From JANQQZ01 sp039179915 (GTDB lineage Bacteria > Planctomycetota > Phycisphaerae > Phycisphaerales > UBA1924), in the NCBI GenBank assembly GCA_039179915.1, contig JBCDEF010000014.1:1-23873 (forward strand): a stretch of DNA of 23,873 nucleotides, in the 5' to 3' direction. Position numbers and translations under genes: made by a program. The notes under the pieces were generated by a model. That model did not search any database and was not told the DNA's origin. It saw nothing but the letters and a program-made list of their open reading frames with translations. Numbering within the stretch: position 1 is the stretch's first letter; each line of letters opens with the position of its first letter. This document shows positions 13,991 to 21,394 of this stretch, piece by piece.

Positions 13991-14155
13991 GGTGCGACCA
14001 GCCTAGCCGAGGCCGAACCCGCCGAGACGGGACCGCTCAACCGAACCGGCCGATCCGAATACAATCGTGCAGCGGCGAACCGATCGCTCGGTCCGTGCGT
14101 CGAATGGTGGTGGGTCCGCGCCGCTCGTTGAGTCCGCGGGCCGGGAGGCCGAGCC
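13991..14155. promoter_or_regulatory. Divergent promoter region, O-antigen ligase and DUF4175-like genes
   Basis: 165 bp between divergent starts. On the plus strand TACAAT (14060-14065) is a good -10 about 90 bp before ATG 14156, and GGGAGG sits eight bases before that ATG. On the minus strand TAGGCT (14000-14005) precedes the O-antigen ligase ATG. No confident -35 boxes. Confidence 0.45.
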
Positions 14156-15961
14156 ATGGAACCGATCCGCACGCTGATCCGCCGGGCCTGGTGGCGGGTG
14201 TTCGCCTCACGGTCGCTCGCGGCGGGGACCGCCGGGCTGACGATCGCCCTGGCGGCCCTGCTGCTCTGGCGGCTGCTCTCGACCCTGATGGTCTCGCCGG
14301 CGACTCTTGCCGGCTGGTGGCTGGCATATGGCGTCGCGGCGGTGCTCGGCGTCCTGGGCGGGCTGTCCTGGGCGGCCTGGCGTGTGCAGCGGGGGGCAGC
14401 GATGGCCCGGCTGGTCGATGACCGGGCGGGTCTGCGCGAATCGCTCTCGACCGCGCTGTGCGTCGAAGATCAGCCCGACGCCTGGTCCCGGGCCGCGGTC
14501 GAGCAGGCCGGGCGGACCGCGGCCGGGGTGGATCTCACGCAGGCGCTGCCGATCGAGCCGCCGCGGCACTGGGCGGCTCCCGTGGCGGCGGTGATCGTTG
14601 CCGCCGGCGCGATCCTGCTGCCGGCGCCCGATGTCGCGGGATGGCTGAGCGCGGCGGACGGGTCCGACACGGTCGCCGACGCCGACGAGGCCACCGAGGT
14701 CCGGGCCGAGGTTGATCAGGCCCGCGCCGATCTGGAAGCCCTGGCCGATCGCGTCGGGCTCGATGTCGAGTTTGGCGACGACGAGACCGGCGACCCGCTG
14801 GCCGCGCCCGAAGAGATGACCGCCGAGCGCATCCGATCCGCGGCCGTCAAAGAGCTCACCAACCTGACCGACCAGCTCAACCAGCAGATGGACGCGCCCG
14901 AGCAGCAGACCCGCGAGGCGCTCGAACGCTCGCTCCGGCGCCTCCGCCAGCCCGGGCCCGGCCCGGCCGAGGAGATGGCCCGCGCCATGGCCCGCGGCGA
15001 GTTCGGCAAGGCCCAAGACGCCCTCAGCCAGCTCCGCCAGCAGCTCCGGAGCGGCGAGATGAGCGAGGAGCAACGCGAGCAGCTCGAGAACCAGCTCGGC
15101 AACCTCTCCCAGCAGCTCGAGCAGATCGCCCAGCAGCAGCAGGCGGCCGAACGCGCGCTCGAACAGGCGGGCATGTCCGCCGAGCAGGCCCGGCAGCTCG
15201 CCCAGGCGGCCTCGACCGACCCGCAGGCGCTGCAGGAAGCCATCGATCAGATGCAGAATCTGTCCGAGGCGCAGAAGCAGCAGCTCATGCAGCAGGCGAT
15301 GGCCGCCGCTCAGGCCGCCCAGCAGAGCGGCCAGATGGCCCAGGCGATGGCGCAGATGGCCCAGGGCATGAGCCAGAGCGGCGACCCGTCGCAGATGCAG
15401 GCCGGTGCCGATGCGCTCAGCGGCCAGCTCTCGCAGATGGAGATGCTCTCGGGCGACATGGCCGCGATGCAGGCGATGATGAACCAGGCCCAGCAGACCG
15501 CCTTCCAGCTCGGCCAAGGCATGGGCCAAGGGGCGGGCATGGGCGAGATGCAGGGCTTCGGCCAGGGCGAGGGCACCGGCCAATGGTCCGCCGGCGACAC
15601 CAGCCGCCAGGGCCAGGGCTCCGGCGGTGCGGGCCAGGGCCACGGCGCCAGCCCCGAGGGCCGCGAGACCAGCTTCCGGACGACCGCCGCCCGCTCGGCG
15701 GTCCGCACGACCGACGGCCCGATCATCGGCTCCCGGCTGGTCTACGAGGGCCAGGTCCGGGGCGAGTCGTCGGCCGAGTTCTCGGCCGCCGCCCAGGCCG
15801 CGTCGAGCGAGGCGGCCGACGCCGTCGAATCGATGCGGGTCCCGCGGGCGTATGAAGCGGCCGTGATGCGATATTTTGGTGCGCTCGAGCGGCGCGCCGA
15901 CAATGCAGAGGGCGGCAACGAAGCCGCGCCACCACCCCAGCAGCAGGCCGGCGACGAGTAG
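14156..15961 (+). CDS. DUF4175-like membrane protein with long Gln/Met-rich coiled-coil region
   Basis: 601 residues from ATG 14156, with GGGAGG eight bases upstream. Hydrophobic segments lie at about 22-42, 52-74 and 140-158, as in DUF4175-like proteins of planctomycetes and proteobacteria. After an acidic stretch (170-205), residues about 205-440 form a helical, heptad-like region packed with Gln, Met and Ala, including SQQLEQIAQQQQAAERAL and repeated QM/AQ steps. A Gly/Gln-rich flexible segment (about 455-500) follows. The last 100 residues are folded-looking and end QQQAGDE. It probably spans the inner membrane with a large soluble domain. The function is unknown. The usual MoxR/BatA-type neighbours are not in this window. 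Confidence 0.82.
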   Translation: MEPIRTLIRRAWWRVFASRSLAAGTAGLTIALAALLLWRLLSTLMVSPATLAGWWLAYGVAAVLGVLGGLSWAAWRVQRGAAMARLVDDRAGLRESLSTALCVEDQPDAWSRAAVEQAGRTAAGVDLTQALPIEPPRHWAAPVAAVIVAAGAILLPAPDVAGWLSAADGSDTVADADEATEVRAEVDQARADLEALADRVGLDVEFGDDETGDPLAAPEEMTAERIRSAAVKELTNLTDQLNQQMDAPEQQTREALERSLRRLRQPGPGPAEEMARAMARGEFGKAQDALSQLRQQLRSGEMSEEQREQLENQLGNLSQQLEQIAQQQQAAERALEQAGMSAEQARQLAQAASTDPQALQEAIDQMQNLSEAQKQQLMQQAMAAAQAAQQSGQMAQAMAQMAQGMSQSGDPSQMQAGADALSGQLSQMEMLSGDMAAMQAMMNQAQQTAFQLGQGMGQGAGMGEMQGFGQGEGTGQWSAGDTSRQGQGSGGAGQGHGASPEGRETSFRTTAARSAVRTTDGPIIGSRLVYEGQVRGESSAEFSAAAQAASSEAADAVESMRVPRAYEAAVMRYFGALERRADNAEGGNEAAPPPQQQAGDE

Positions 15962-15964
15962 GCC

Positions 15965-15981
15965 GCGGCGCGGAGCGCCGC
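15965..15981 (+). terminator. Short GC hairpin after the DUF4175-like gene
   Basis: GCGGCGC/GCGCCGC with a three-base loop begins four bases after the stop codon. There is no T-run, so it may only protect the 3' end or reduce readthrough into the next gene. Confidence 0.35.
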
Positions 15982-16022
15982 ATCGCCCGGCCCCACCCCG
16001 TTTGGCCCCGCGGAGCGATGCC

Positions 16023-17159
16023 GTGCGATCGATTGCAGCCTTCACCGTCCTTGCGTTCCTGAGCCTCTTCCTGGCCGCCTGCGGCGGCGGGGCGGACGAG
16101 CCGGCGCCCACCACCGACAACACAAACGGCACCGACTCATCCGGCCCGCAGCGGCAGGTCGTGGTCTACACCAGCGCCGACGACTACGTCGCCCGCACGG
16201 TCGTTGATGCGTTCGAAGTCCGCACCGGCATCGAGGTGCTGCTCGTCGGCGATACCGAGGCGACCAAGACCGTCGGCCTCTACCGCCGGCTGCTCGACGA
16301 GCAGGGCGCGCCGCGGGCGGATGTCTGGTGGTCGAGCGAGCCGTTCTATTCGGTGCGGCTGGCCGAAGCCGGGGTGCTCGAACCGTTCACCGCCGAGCAG
16401 GCCGAGGCCGACTTCGGCGGGGCCTGGCCCTTCACCGCCCGGGCGAGCGACGAGACCTGGTACGGCTTCGGCCGGCGGGCCCGCGTGATCGCGTACGACA
16501 CCCGCAAGCTCGAACCGGACGCGGTGCCCACAACGCTCTTCGAGCTCGCCGAGCCCGCTTGGGAGCGGAAGGTCGGCATCGCCCGGCCCGAGTTCGGCAC
16601 GACCGTGGGACACCTTGCGGCATTGGTTCACCTCTGGGGCCCGGAGCCCACGCGGTCGTGGCTGATGGCGATGGAGGCCAACGGGCTGCGGATGTACGAC
16701 TCGAACTCGGCCGTCGTCCGCGCGATCGTCGACGGCGAGATCGAGATCGGCCTGACCGATACCGACGATGTTTGGGTCGGCCAGGCGGCCGGCTGGCCGG
16801 TCGGGCTGGTGTACGAGAGCTCGCAGGTCGAGTCCGGCTTCGGCGCGACGCCCGAGACGGTTGCGCCGCTGATGCCCTTCGGCCCGCTGACAATCCCGAA
16901 CACGGTCGGCCGCGTCCGCGGCGGGCCGAACCCGGGCGAGGCCGCCGAGTTTCTTGAGTTCATTCTGAGCGCCGAGGGCGAGCGGCTGCTGATGGGCAGC
17001 GATTCGCGGAACGTGCCCGTGCGGCTCGACCTTGCCGCAGAGCTGTTCGCCGAGCACCCGGCCGCGGAGATCCCCGAGCCGGCCGAGCCGGATCTGGAAG
17101 CCGTCGCCCGCTCGATCGACGACGCGGTCAGCATCGCCAAGGACGTGCTGGGCATCTGA
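16023..17159 (+). CDS. Extracellular solute-binding lipoprotein (ABC transporter, FutA/AfuA-like fold)
   Basis: 378 residues from GTG 16023. This start gives a clean lipoprotein signal (VRSIAAFTVLAFLSLFLAAC, Cys20) and has GGAG seven bases upstream; the ATG at 16018 is out of frame. The mature protein follows the pattern of family-1 and iron-type binding proteins: VVVYTSADDYVARTVVDAFE, then GIEVLLVGDTEATKT, RADVWWSSEPFYSVRLAEAGVLEPF, EFGTTVGHLAALVHLWG and LTIPNTVGRVRGGPNPGEAAEFLEFILS. The Tyr-Tyr pair that binds iron in many relatives is not seen at the matching place (GLTDTDDVWVG), so the ligand may not be ferric iron. No permease or ATPase gene is adjacent, so its transporter partner lies elsewhere or it works alone as a receptor. 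Confidence 0.88.
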   Translation: MRSIAAFTVLAFLSLFLAACGGGADEPAPTTDNTNGTDSSGPQRQVVVYTSADDYVARTVVDAFEVRTGIEVLLVGDTEATKTVGLYRRLLDEQGAPRADVWWSSEPFYSVRLAEAGVLEPFTAEQAEADFGGAWPFTARASDETWYGFGRRARVIAYDTRKLEPDAVPTTLFELAEPAWERKVGIARPEFGTTVGHLAALVHLWGPEPTRSWLMAMEANGLRMYDSNSAVVRAIVDGEIEIGLTDTDDVWVGQAAGWPVGLVYESSQVESGFGATPETVAPLMPFGPLTIPNTVGRVRGGPNPGEAAEFLEFILSAEGERLLMGSDSRNVPVRLDLAAELFAEHPAAEIPEPAEPDLEAVARSIDDAVSIAKDVLGI

Positions 17160-17195
17160 GGCCTAGGCGGTGCAACCGCGGGCGTGCGTTCGCCA

Positions 17196-17201
17196 TAGAG
17201 T
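17196..17201 (+). promoter_or_regulatory. Leaderless-type -10 box of the M20 hydrolase gene
   Basis: TAGAGT is followed by TGCGGA and then ATG 17208. It lies in the 48-bp gap after the SBP gene and would let the hydrolase be transcribed separately. Confidence 0.45.
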
Positions 17202-17207
17202 TGCGGA

Positions 17208-18428
17208 ATGTCCACAGCAACCAACACCGCGACCAACGCCATGTCGATCCGCCAGCGCATCGCCGAAGCCGTTCCGGAGCTGATCACGCTCCGACGCGAG
17301 CTGCACGCGCACCCGGAGATGAGCTTCGAGGAGTTCCGCACCAGCGAGCGGATCCAGAAAGAACTGACCCGGCTCGGCATCGCGTTCAAGGCCGGGCTCG
17401 CCGGCGGGACCGGCGTGGTCGCGCACCTGCCCGCCAGCGATGGCTCGACCGAAGGCTGCATCGCGCTGCGGGCGGATATCGACGCCCTGCCGATCACCGA
17501 AGCCACCGGCACGCCCTACACCAGCACCAACCCGGGCGTGATGCACGCCTGCGGCCACGACGGGCACACCGCGATGCTCCTGGGCGCCGCGCGCGTGCTC
17601 GGCCAGACCGAGCATCGGCCCAGGCCGATCACGTTCGTCTTCCAGCCCGGCGAAGAGAACGGCGGCGGCGGCGAGAAGATGTGCACTGATGGCGCTCTTC
17701 TGGGTGATGCCGGCGGCGGCATCGGCGAACCCGTCACCCGCATCTTCGGTCAGCACGCCTGGCCCTCGCAGGACCTGGGCACGATCACGACCAAGTCCGG
17801 CCCGCTGCTCGCCTCGACCGATGAGTTTCTGATCACGGTTCGAGGGCAAGGCGGGCACGCGGCCTGGCCGCAGACCTGCAAGGACCCGGTTGTCGCCGCG
17901 GCCGCGGTCGTGATGAGCCTGCAGACGGCGGTCAGCCGCGCGATCGGCCCGCTCGACGCCGGCGTCTGCACCATCGGCCGGATCGAGGGCGGCACGGTCG
18001 ACAACATCATCCCCGACGCCGTCGAGCTCGAGGGCACCACCCGCGCCCTGCTGCCCGAGGTCCGCGCCACGCTTGAGACCACCGTCAAGCGTATCGCCAC
18101 AAGCGTTGCCGAGGCCCACGGCTGCACGGCCGATATCCATTGGATCGACGGCTACCCGGTCACGCGCAACGACGAAGCCCTGACCGCCGAGGCGATGCGA
18201 ACTCTCTCAGGCGCATTCGGCGAAGACCGCATCGCCGAGGTCGAGCGGCCCGTTATGGGCGGCGAGGACTTCAGCTACTACGGCCGGCACGTGCCCGCCT
18301 GCTTTTTCTTCCTGGGGACGAAGCCGAAGGGCGCGGCCGAGCCGCTGGCGCTGCACACGCCGACGTTTGATTTCAATGATGATGCGATCGCGATGGGCGT
18401 GGAAGCGCTCTGCACGCTCGCGCTCTGA
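17208..18428 (+). CDS. M20D family amidohydrolase (N-acyl-amino-acid/hippurate hydrolase-like)
   Basis: 406 residues. It carries the full M20D set: RRELHAHPEMSFEE (29-42), ALRADIDALP (86-95), the metal-binding HACGHDGHTA (113-122), QPGEE (146-150, with the catalytic Glu), GQHAWP (181-186, third-site His), the dimerisation-domain GGHAAWP (215-221), and the C-terminal LHTPTFDFNDDAI with the last metal His. Such enzymes split the amide bond of N-acylated amino acids or similar compounds in the cytoplasm, using two metal ions. The exact substrate is open. An internal Met12 is an alternative start. The stop is only 7 bp from the stop of the convergent zinc-ribbon gene, with no room for a separate terminator. 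Confidence 0.94.
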   Translation: MSTATNTATNAMSIRQRIAEAVPELITLRRELHAHPEMSFEEFRTSERIQKELTRLGIAFKAGLAGGTGVVAHLPASDGSTEGCIALRADIDALPITEATGTPYTSTNPGVMHACGHDGHTAMLLGAARVLGQTEHRPRPITFVFQPGEENGGGGEKMCTDGALLGDAGGGIGEPVTRIFGQHAWPSQDLGTITTKSGPLLASTDEFLITVRGQGGHAAWPQTCKDPVVAAAAVVMSLQTAVSRAIGPLDAGVCTIGRIEGGTVDNIIPDAVELEGTTRALLPEVRATLETTVKRIATSVAEAHGCTADIHWIDGYPVTRNDEALTAEAMRTLSGAFGEDRIAEVERPVMGGEDFSYYGRHVPACFFFLGTKPKGAAEPLALHTPTFDFNDDAIAMGVEALCTLAL

Positions 18429-18435
18429 TCGCTGA

Positions 18436-19839
18436 TTACCCGCCCTCCAGCTGCAGAACAACGGCGAAGCGTTCGGCCTGCCGCGCGTCGAGCGTGTCGT
18501 TCTCCATCCATGATCGGAGCCAGGCGCGGGCCGTGGTCTTTCTGTTGGCATCGTCGGGGTCACGCTGGAACGCTTCCAGCACCGCGTCGAACAGCGTGTC
18601 GGGCATCCGATCGCTGAGTGTCGAGACGAGCAGGAGCCGCTCGAGCCCGTCTTCCGATTCGCGGAGTTCGATGGCGGCATCGATCAGTCGCTGCGGGTTG
18701 GGGTGTTCCGAGCCACGCTCGGCCAGTGCGAAAGCGGTGTTCCACGCCTGCTCCTGCCGCGCGTCTTCAGCACGCAGCAACGGCAGCACGCGGTCGGACA
18801 CTCGCTCGGAATAGGCCGGGTCCAAGTTGGAAGCCGCGTGCAGGGCGAGCACCGCGATGCGCTCGTCGGGGTGGTCGATATCCCGGATCACACGCTCGGC
18901 AAACGCGTCATCGTCGCCATAGAGCCCGTCGTATTCGGCGATCTCCGGCGGCAGAGGCTGCTCAAGCCAGCCGTCGTGTGCAAGCCGCCACAGCGCCTGA
19001 GTACGCTCGGTCGGCAGAAACTGCCAGCCGATCACGCCCGCAGCCGCCGCTCGCCTCGCCGGATCCGGATCGGCGAGCGCACCCAGCAGCACGGCGTGCC
19101 CCGGCAAGAAGCCATGTTCTGACTTCTGCGCGCCGACCGACGAGTAGAGGCTGGTGGCCGCCGCGATCGCTCGGTCTTTGACTGAACCGTTCTCGTGCCG
19201 CAGGCCGCGGACGATGCCGTCGATCGTGCCTTGGCGGTCGATATGCGTGGCTGCGACGCGGTCGGGGTATCTCGGCCGCTCGTTGACCACGAACCCGCGG
19301 TACATCGTGCCGCCGTTGGGGTCTTCGGAATCGAGGATCCACCACAGCGCGGAGTCGATCTGCTCGGGCGTCGCGTCCGGATCGTTGGCGGTTTCAATCG
19401 CGCGCTTGATCAGCAGTCGACGCACCCAGTCCGCGGTCTCGGGCCGGCCGATGCGATCGGTCAGCTCCGAGCCGAAGCGGCCGTTGATCGACGGCGGGCT
19501 CTCATAGTCGGGGAACCGCCATGCCATATACCACGTCGGCGTGATGACCACCGCCCCGTGCTCGCGCAGCAGCGGGACTCTGTAGACGAACCAGGCCGAT
19601 CCGATGACGGCCACGCCGGCCGCCGCCCAGCCCAGACGCCGGCGGGTCAGGTACAGCCGGCCCTCGTGCTTTGCCGTCCGTCCGCACTCGGGGCAGAGCC
19701 TGCCCTGCACCTCGCCGAGGTCGTACCAGCACTTCGGGCATCGCCGCCGCCCGCGGCTGCGGTCCCAGTAGAGCGCCCATAGCACAAGCACACCGCCGAC
19801 ACCAACCGTTAGCCACGCGTCCCAGGCAAACGCACCCAT
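18436..19839 (-). CDS. Membrane protein with zinc ribbon and helical (HEAT-like) repeats
   Basis: 467 residues. TM1 at about 7-24 is followed by a zinc ribbon on the inner face: CPKCWYDLGEVQGRLCPECG with Cys34, 37, 49 and 52. TM2 is at about 70-88. The long C-terminal part (about 130-460) is alpha-helical with repeat-like units: IDGIVRGLRHENGSVKDRAIAAA, LLGALADPDPARRAAAAGVIG, VIRDIDHPDERIAVLALHAASN. This is typical of HEAT/PBS-lyase-like arrays and probably lies outside the cytoplasm. The CPKCWYD ribbon recurs, as I recall, in Phycisphaerae membrane proteins of unknown role. TATCAT ends six bases before the ATG and no Shine-Dalgarno is present. Confidence 0.85.
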   Translation of the reverse strand: MGAFAWDAWLTVGVGGVLVLWALYWDRSRGRRRCPKCWYDLGEVQGRLCPECGRTAKHEGRLYLTRRRLGWAAAGVAVIGSAWFVYRVPLLREHGAVVITPTWYMAWRFPDYESPPSINGRFGSELTDRIGRPETADWVRRLLIKRAIETANDPDATPEQIDSALWWILDSEDPNGGTMYRGFVVNERPRYPDRVAATHIDRQGTIDGIVRGLRHENGSVKDRAIAAATSLYSSVGAQKSEHGFLPGHAVLLGALADPDPARRAAAAGVIGWQFLPTERTQALWRLAHDGWLEQPLPPEIAEYDGLYGDDDAFAERVIRDIDHPDERIAVLALHAASNLDPAYSERVSDRVLPLLRAEDARQEQAWNTAFALAERGSEHPNPQRLIDAAIELRESEDGLERLLLVSTLSDRMPDTLFDAVLEAFQRDPDDANRKTTARAWLRSWMENDTLDARQAERFAVVLQLEGG

Positions 19840-19845
19840 GTCCGT

Positions 19846-19851
19846 ATGATA
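19846..19851 (-). promoter_or_regulatory. Leaderless-type -10 box of the zinc-ribbon protein gene
   Basis: Minus-strand TATCAT (five of six to TATAAT), then ACGGAC and the ATG at 19839. TTCTAG lies 17 bases upstream as a poor -35. It sits in the 29-bp gap after the beta-barrel gene. Confidence 0.45.
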
Positions 19852-19868
19852 TCAGATCGCAGCCGGAT

Positions 19869-21293
19869 CTAGAACGGCAGCTGCAGCGTGACCGACCCGC
19901 CGTGGGCCTCGTAGTCGTCGCCGAAGTCGCCCTCGTAGCCGATGACGAAGTTGAACCCGTTGCTCGCCCGCAGGCCGAGTCCTGCGAGCGCGGTGGCGTA
20001 GTTATCGATCGCGGCGTCTTCGACGAAGTCGGTCCAGATCCCGCCGCCGTAGATGTAGAAATTGTCGCTGACGCTGTATTGCAGCTTGCCGCCGAGCTTG
20101 AGGATCTGCTGGTCGACGGAGGGGTCGATCGAGAAGTCGTCGGCCTCGAGCGTGATCGACTGGTGGAAGGTGTACTGCTGGCTAGTCACGAGCGAGACCG
20201 GGCCGTAGTCGAAGGCGATCACGTTGTTCAGCCCGAGGTTGTAGAGCAGGCCCGCGGATGCCAGGTCGTAGCTGAACAGGGCGTCGACCCCGCCGAAGGG
20301 CGTGACCTGCCACTTGACGCCGACCGTTTCGTGCTTGTCGGGGATGAGCAGCCTGATCGGCAGGCCCAGGACGAGCCCGGCGTTGTAGACATCGCCGTCG
20401 CCAACGGAGTGGAAGGCGAGCGGGATGCCGATGACGGCCGAGACCCGGCTGTGGAACCGGATCTCTCCGGAGAGGTTCAGGTCGAAGGCGGGCCCCTCGA
20501 AGCCGTCGGCATCGACGGATTGCCCGCGGAAGTCGGCGCGGACGCGCGCGAAGCCGTAGCGACGCTCGGCGGCGCCCTGGGTCGCCGAGAACAGGCTCGG
20601 CGAGGCGCCGTCGTCGATCTCGTCGAAGCCCGGGTCGAAGCCCGGGTCGAAGCCAGAATCGAACGCGGGCTCGTCGCCGAGCGGCTCGTTCTGGCCGTTG
20701 GTTGGGTTTGTCCGGTCGCTGTGGATCCGCCAGAGCTCGCGGTCGGTGGGGGTGACGTCGCTGAACAGGCCGAACCGCATAAAGCTGGACCGGGCGGTAC
20801 GGGCTGTGCTGGCCAGCGGGTTGCCGTCGGTCGCGGCGACGAGTGATTGCTCGGCGATCGCCGCGAGGAACTGCTCGACGGCGTCCTCGATCCCGTCCTC
20901 GCCGTCGCCGAGGAAGAAGTCCTCGAGCTGGTCGCCGATCTCGCCGTCGGCCGAGTCGAAGGTGATCGGCCCGCCGCTGAACCCGAGCAGGTTGTTGATC
21001 ACGAGCAGATCGCCCCCGGTGCTGCCGCCCGCAGGGTCGAAGCTGATATCGATCGCCGACTCGACACCGCCGTAATCGAGCGTCGCGTCGAAGGCGAGGC
21101 CGTCGAAGCTCTCGAACTCGCCGGTGGTGTCGCCGAGGTCGTTGACCAGGTCTGGCAGGCTGCTGCCGCCGACAAAGATCTGGTTGCCGGGGTTCCCCTG
21201 CTCGGTCACGACGATCTGGAACAGCTCGTCGGACTGGGCGGCGGCGGGCAGGGCGAGCACGAGCGAGGTCGCGGCGATCAGCGGGCGGCGCAT
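19869..21293 (-). CDS. Exported probable outer-membrane beta-barrel protein
   Basis: 474 residues from ATG 21293. The start is chosen for the signal peptide (MRRPLIAATSLVLALPAAAQ) and GGAGAA upstream; the open frame runs on to 21362 without a better start. After the signal comes an acidic domain with a Gly/Asp-rich character. A short repeated Phe-Asp-Pro-Gly linker is encoded by 12-bp DNA repeats at 20624-20671. From about residue 225 the chain is alternating amphipathic strands (RYGFARVRADFRG, GEIRFHSRVSAVIGIPLAF, LQYSVSDNFYIYGGGIW, FNFVIGYEGDF). It ends GSVTLQLPF with the C-terminal Phe usual for Bam-inserted barrels. I infer an outer-membrane location; function unknown. Confidence 0.8.
   Translation of the reverse strand: MRRPLIAATSLVLALPAAAQSDELFQIVVTEQGNPGNQIFVGGSSLPDLVNDLGDTTGEFESFDGLAFDATLDYGGVESAIDISFDPAGGSTGGDLLVINNLLGFSGGPITFDSADGEIGDQLEDFFLGDGEDGIEDAVEQFLAAIAEQSLVAATDGNPLASTARTARSSFMRFGLFSDVTPTDRELWRIHSDRTNPTNGQNEPLGDEPAFDSGFDPGFDPGFDEIDDGASPSLFSATQGAAERRYGFARVRADFRGQSVDADGFEGPAFDLNLSGEIRFHSRVSAVIGIPLAFHSVGDGDVYNAGLVLGLPIRLLIPDKHETVGVKWQVTPFGGVDALFSYDLASAGLLYNLGLNNVIAFDYGPVSLVTSQQYTFHQSITLEADDFSIDPSVDQQILKLGGKLQYSVSDNFYIYGGGIWTDFVEDAAIDNYATALAGLGLRASNGFNFVIGYEGDFGDDYEAHGGSVTLQLPF
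20624..20671 (-). repeat. Four 12-bp tandem repeats in the barrel gene
   Basis: Plus-strand units CGAAGCCCGGGT (20624, 20636), CGAAGCCAGAAT (20648) and CGAACGCGGGCT (20660) encode a four-residue Phe-Asp-Pro-Gly type repeat. The first two are identical. The length is a multiple of three, so changes in copy number would keep the frame. Confidence 0.85.
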
Positions 21294-21394
21294 GGTCGGT
21301 TCTCCGGGGTCGGTCCTGGTGCTATCGGGTGATCGGCCCTTCCGCTGGAACGCGCTCAGCATCGGCGCGAAACGTCGGCGGACTACGATCCGCT
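21294..21394. promoter_or_regulatory. Divergent region, barrel gene and uvrC-like gene
   Basis: 101 bp. On the plus strand TACGAT (21384-21389) ends five bases before GTG 21395, with no Shine-Dalgarno, suggesting a leaderless uvrC transcript. On the minus strand the barrel gene has GGAGAA before its ATG. No SOS (LexA) box is recognised. Confidence 0.45.

Noticed and set aside
12749..14131. 460-codon open frame on the plus strand
   Set aside because: Antisense to the O-antigen-ligase-like gene, whose TM pattern and signature motifs are genuine.
16018..16020. ATG as start of the solute-binding protein
   Set aside because: Out of frame with the SBP; the in-frame GTG five bases later gives the full lipoprotein signal.
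14207..16132. 641-codon open frame on the minus strand
   Set aside because: Leu/Gly/His-rich mirror of the Gln-rich DUF4175-like gene.
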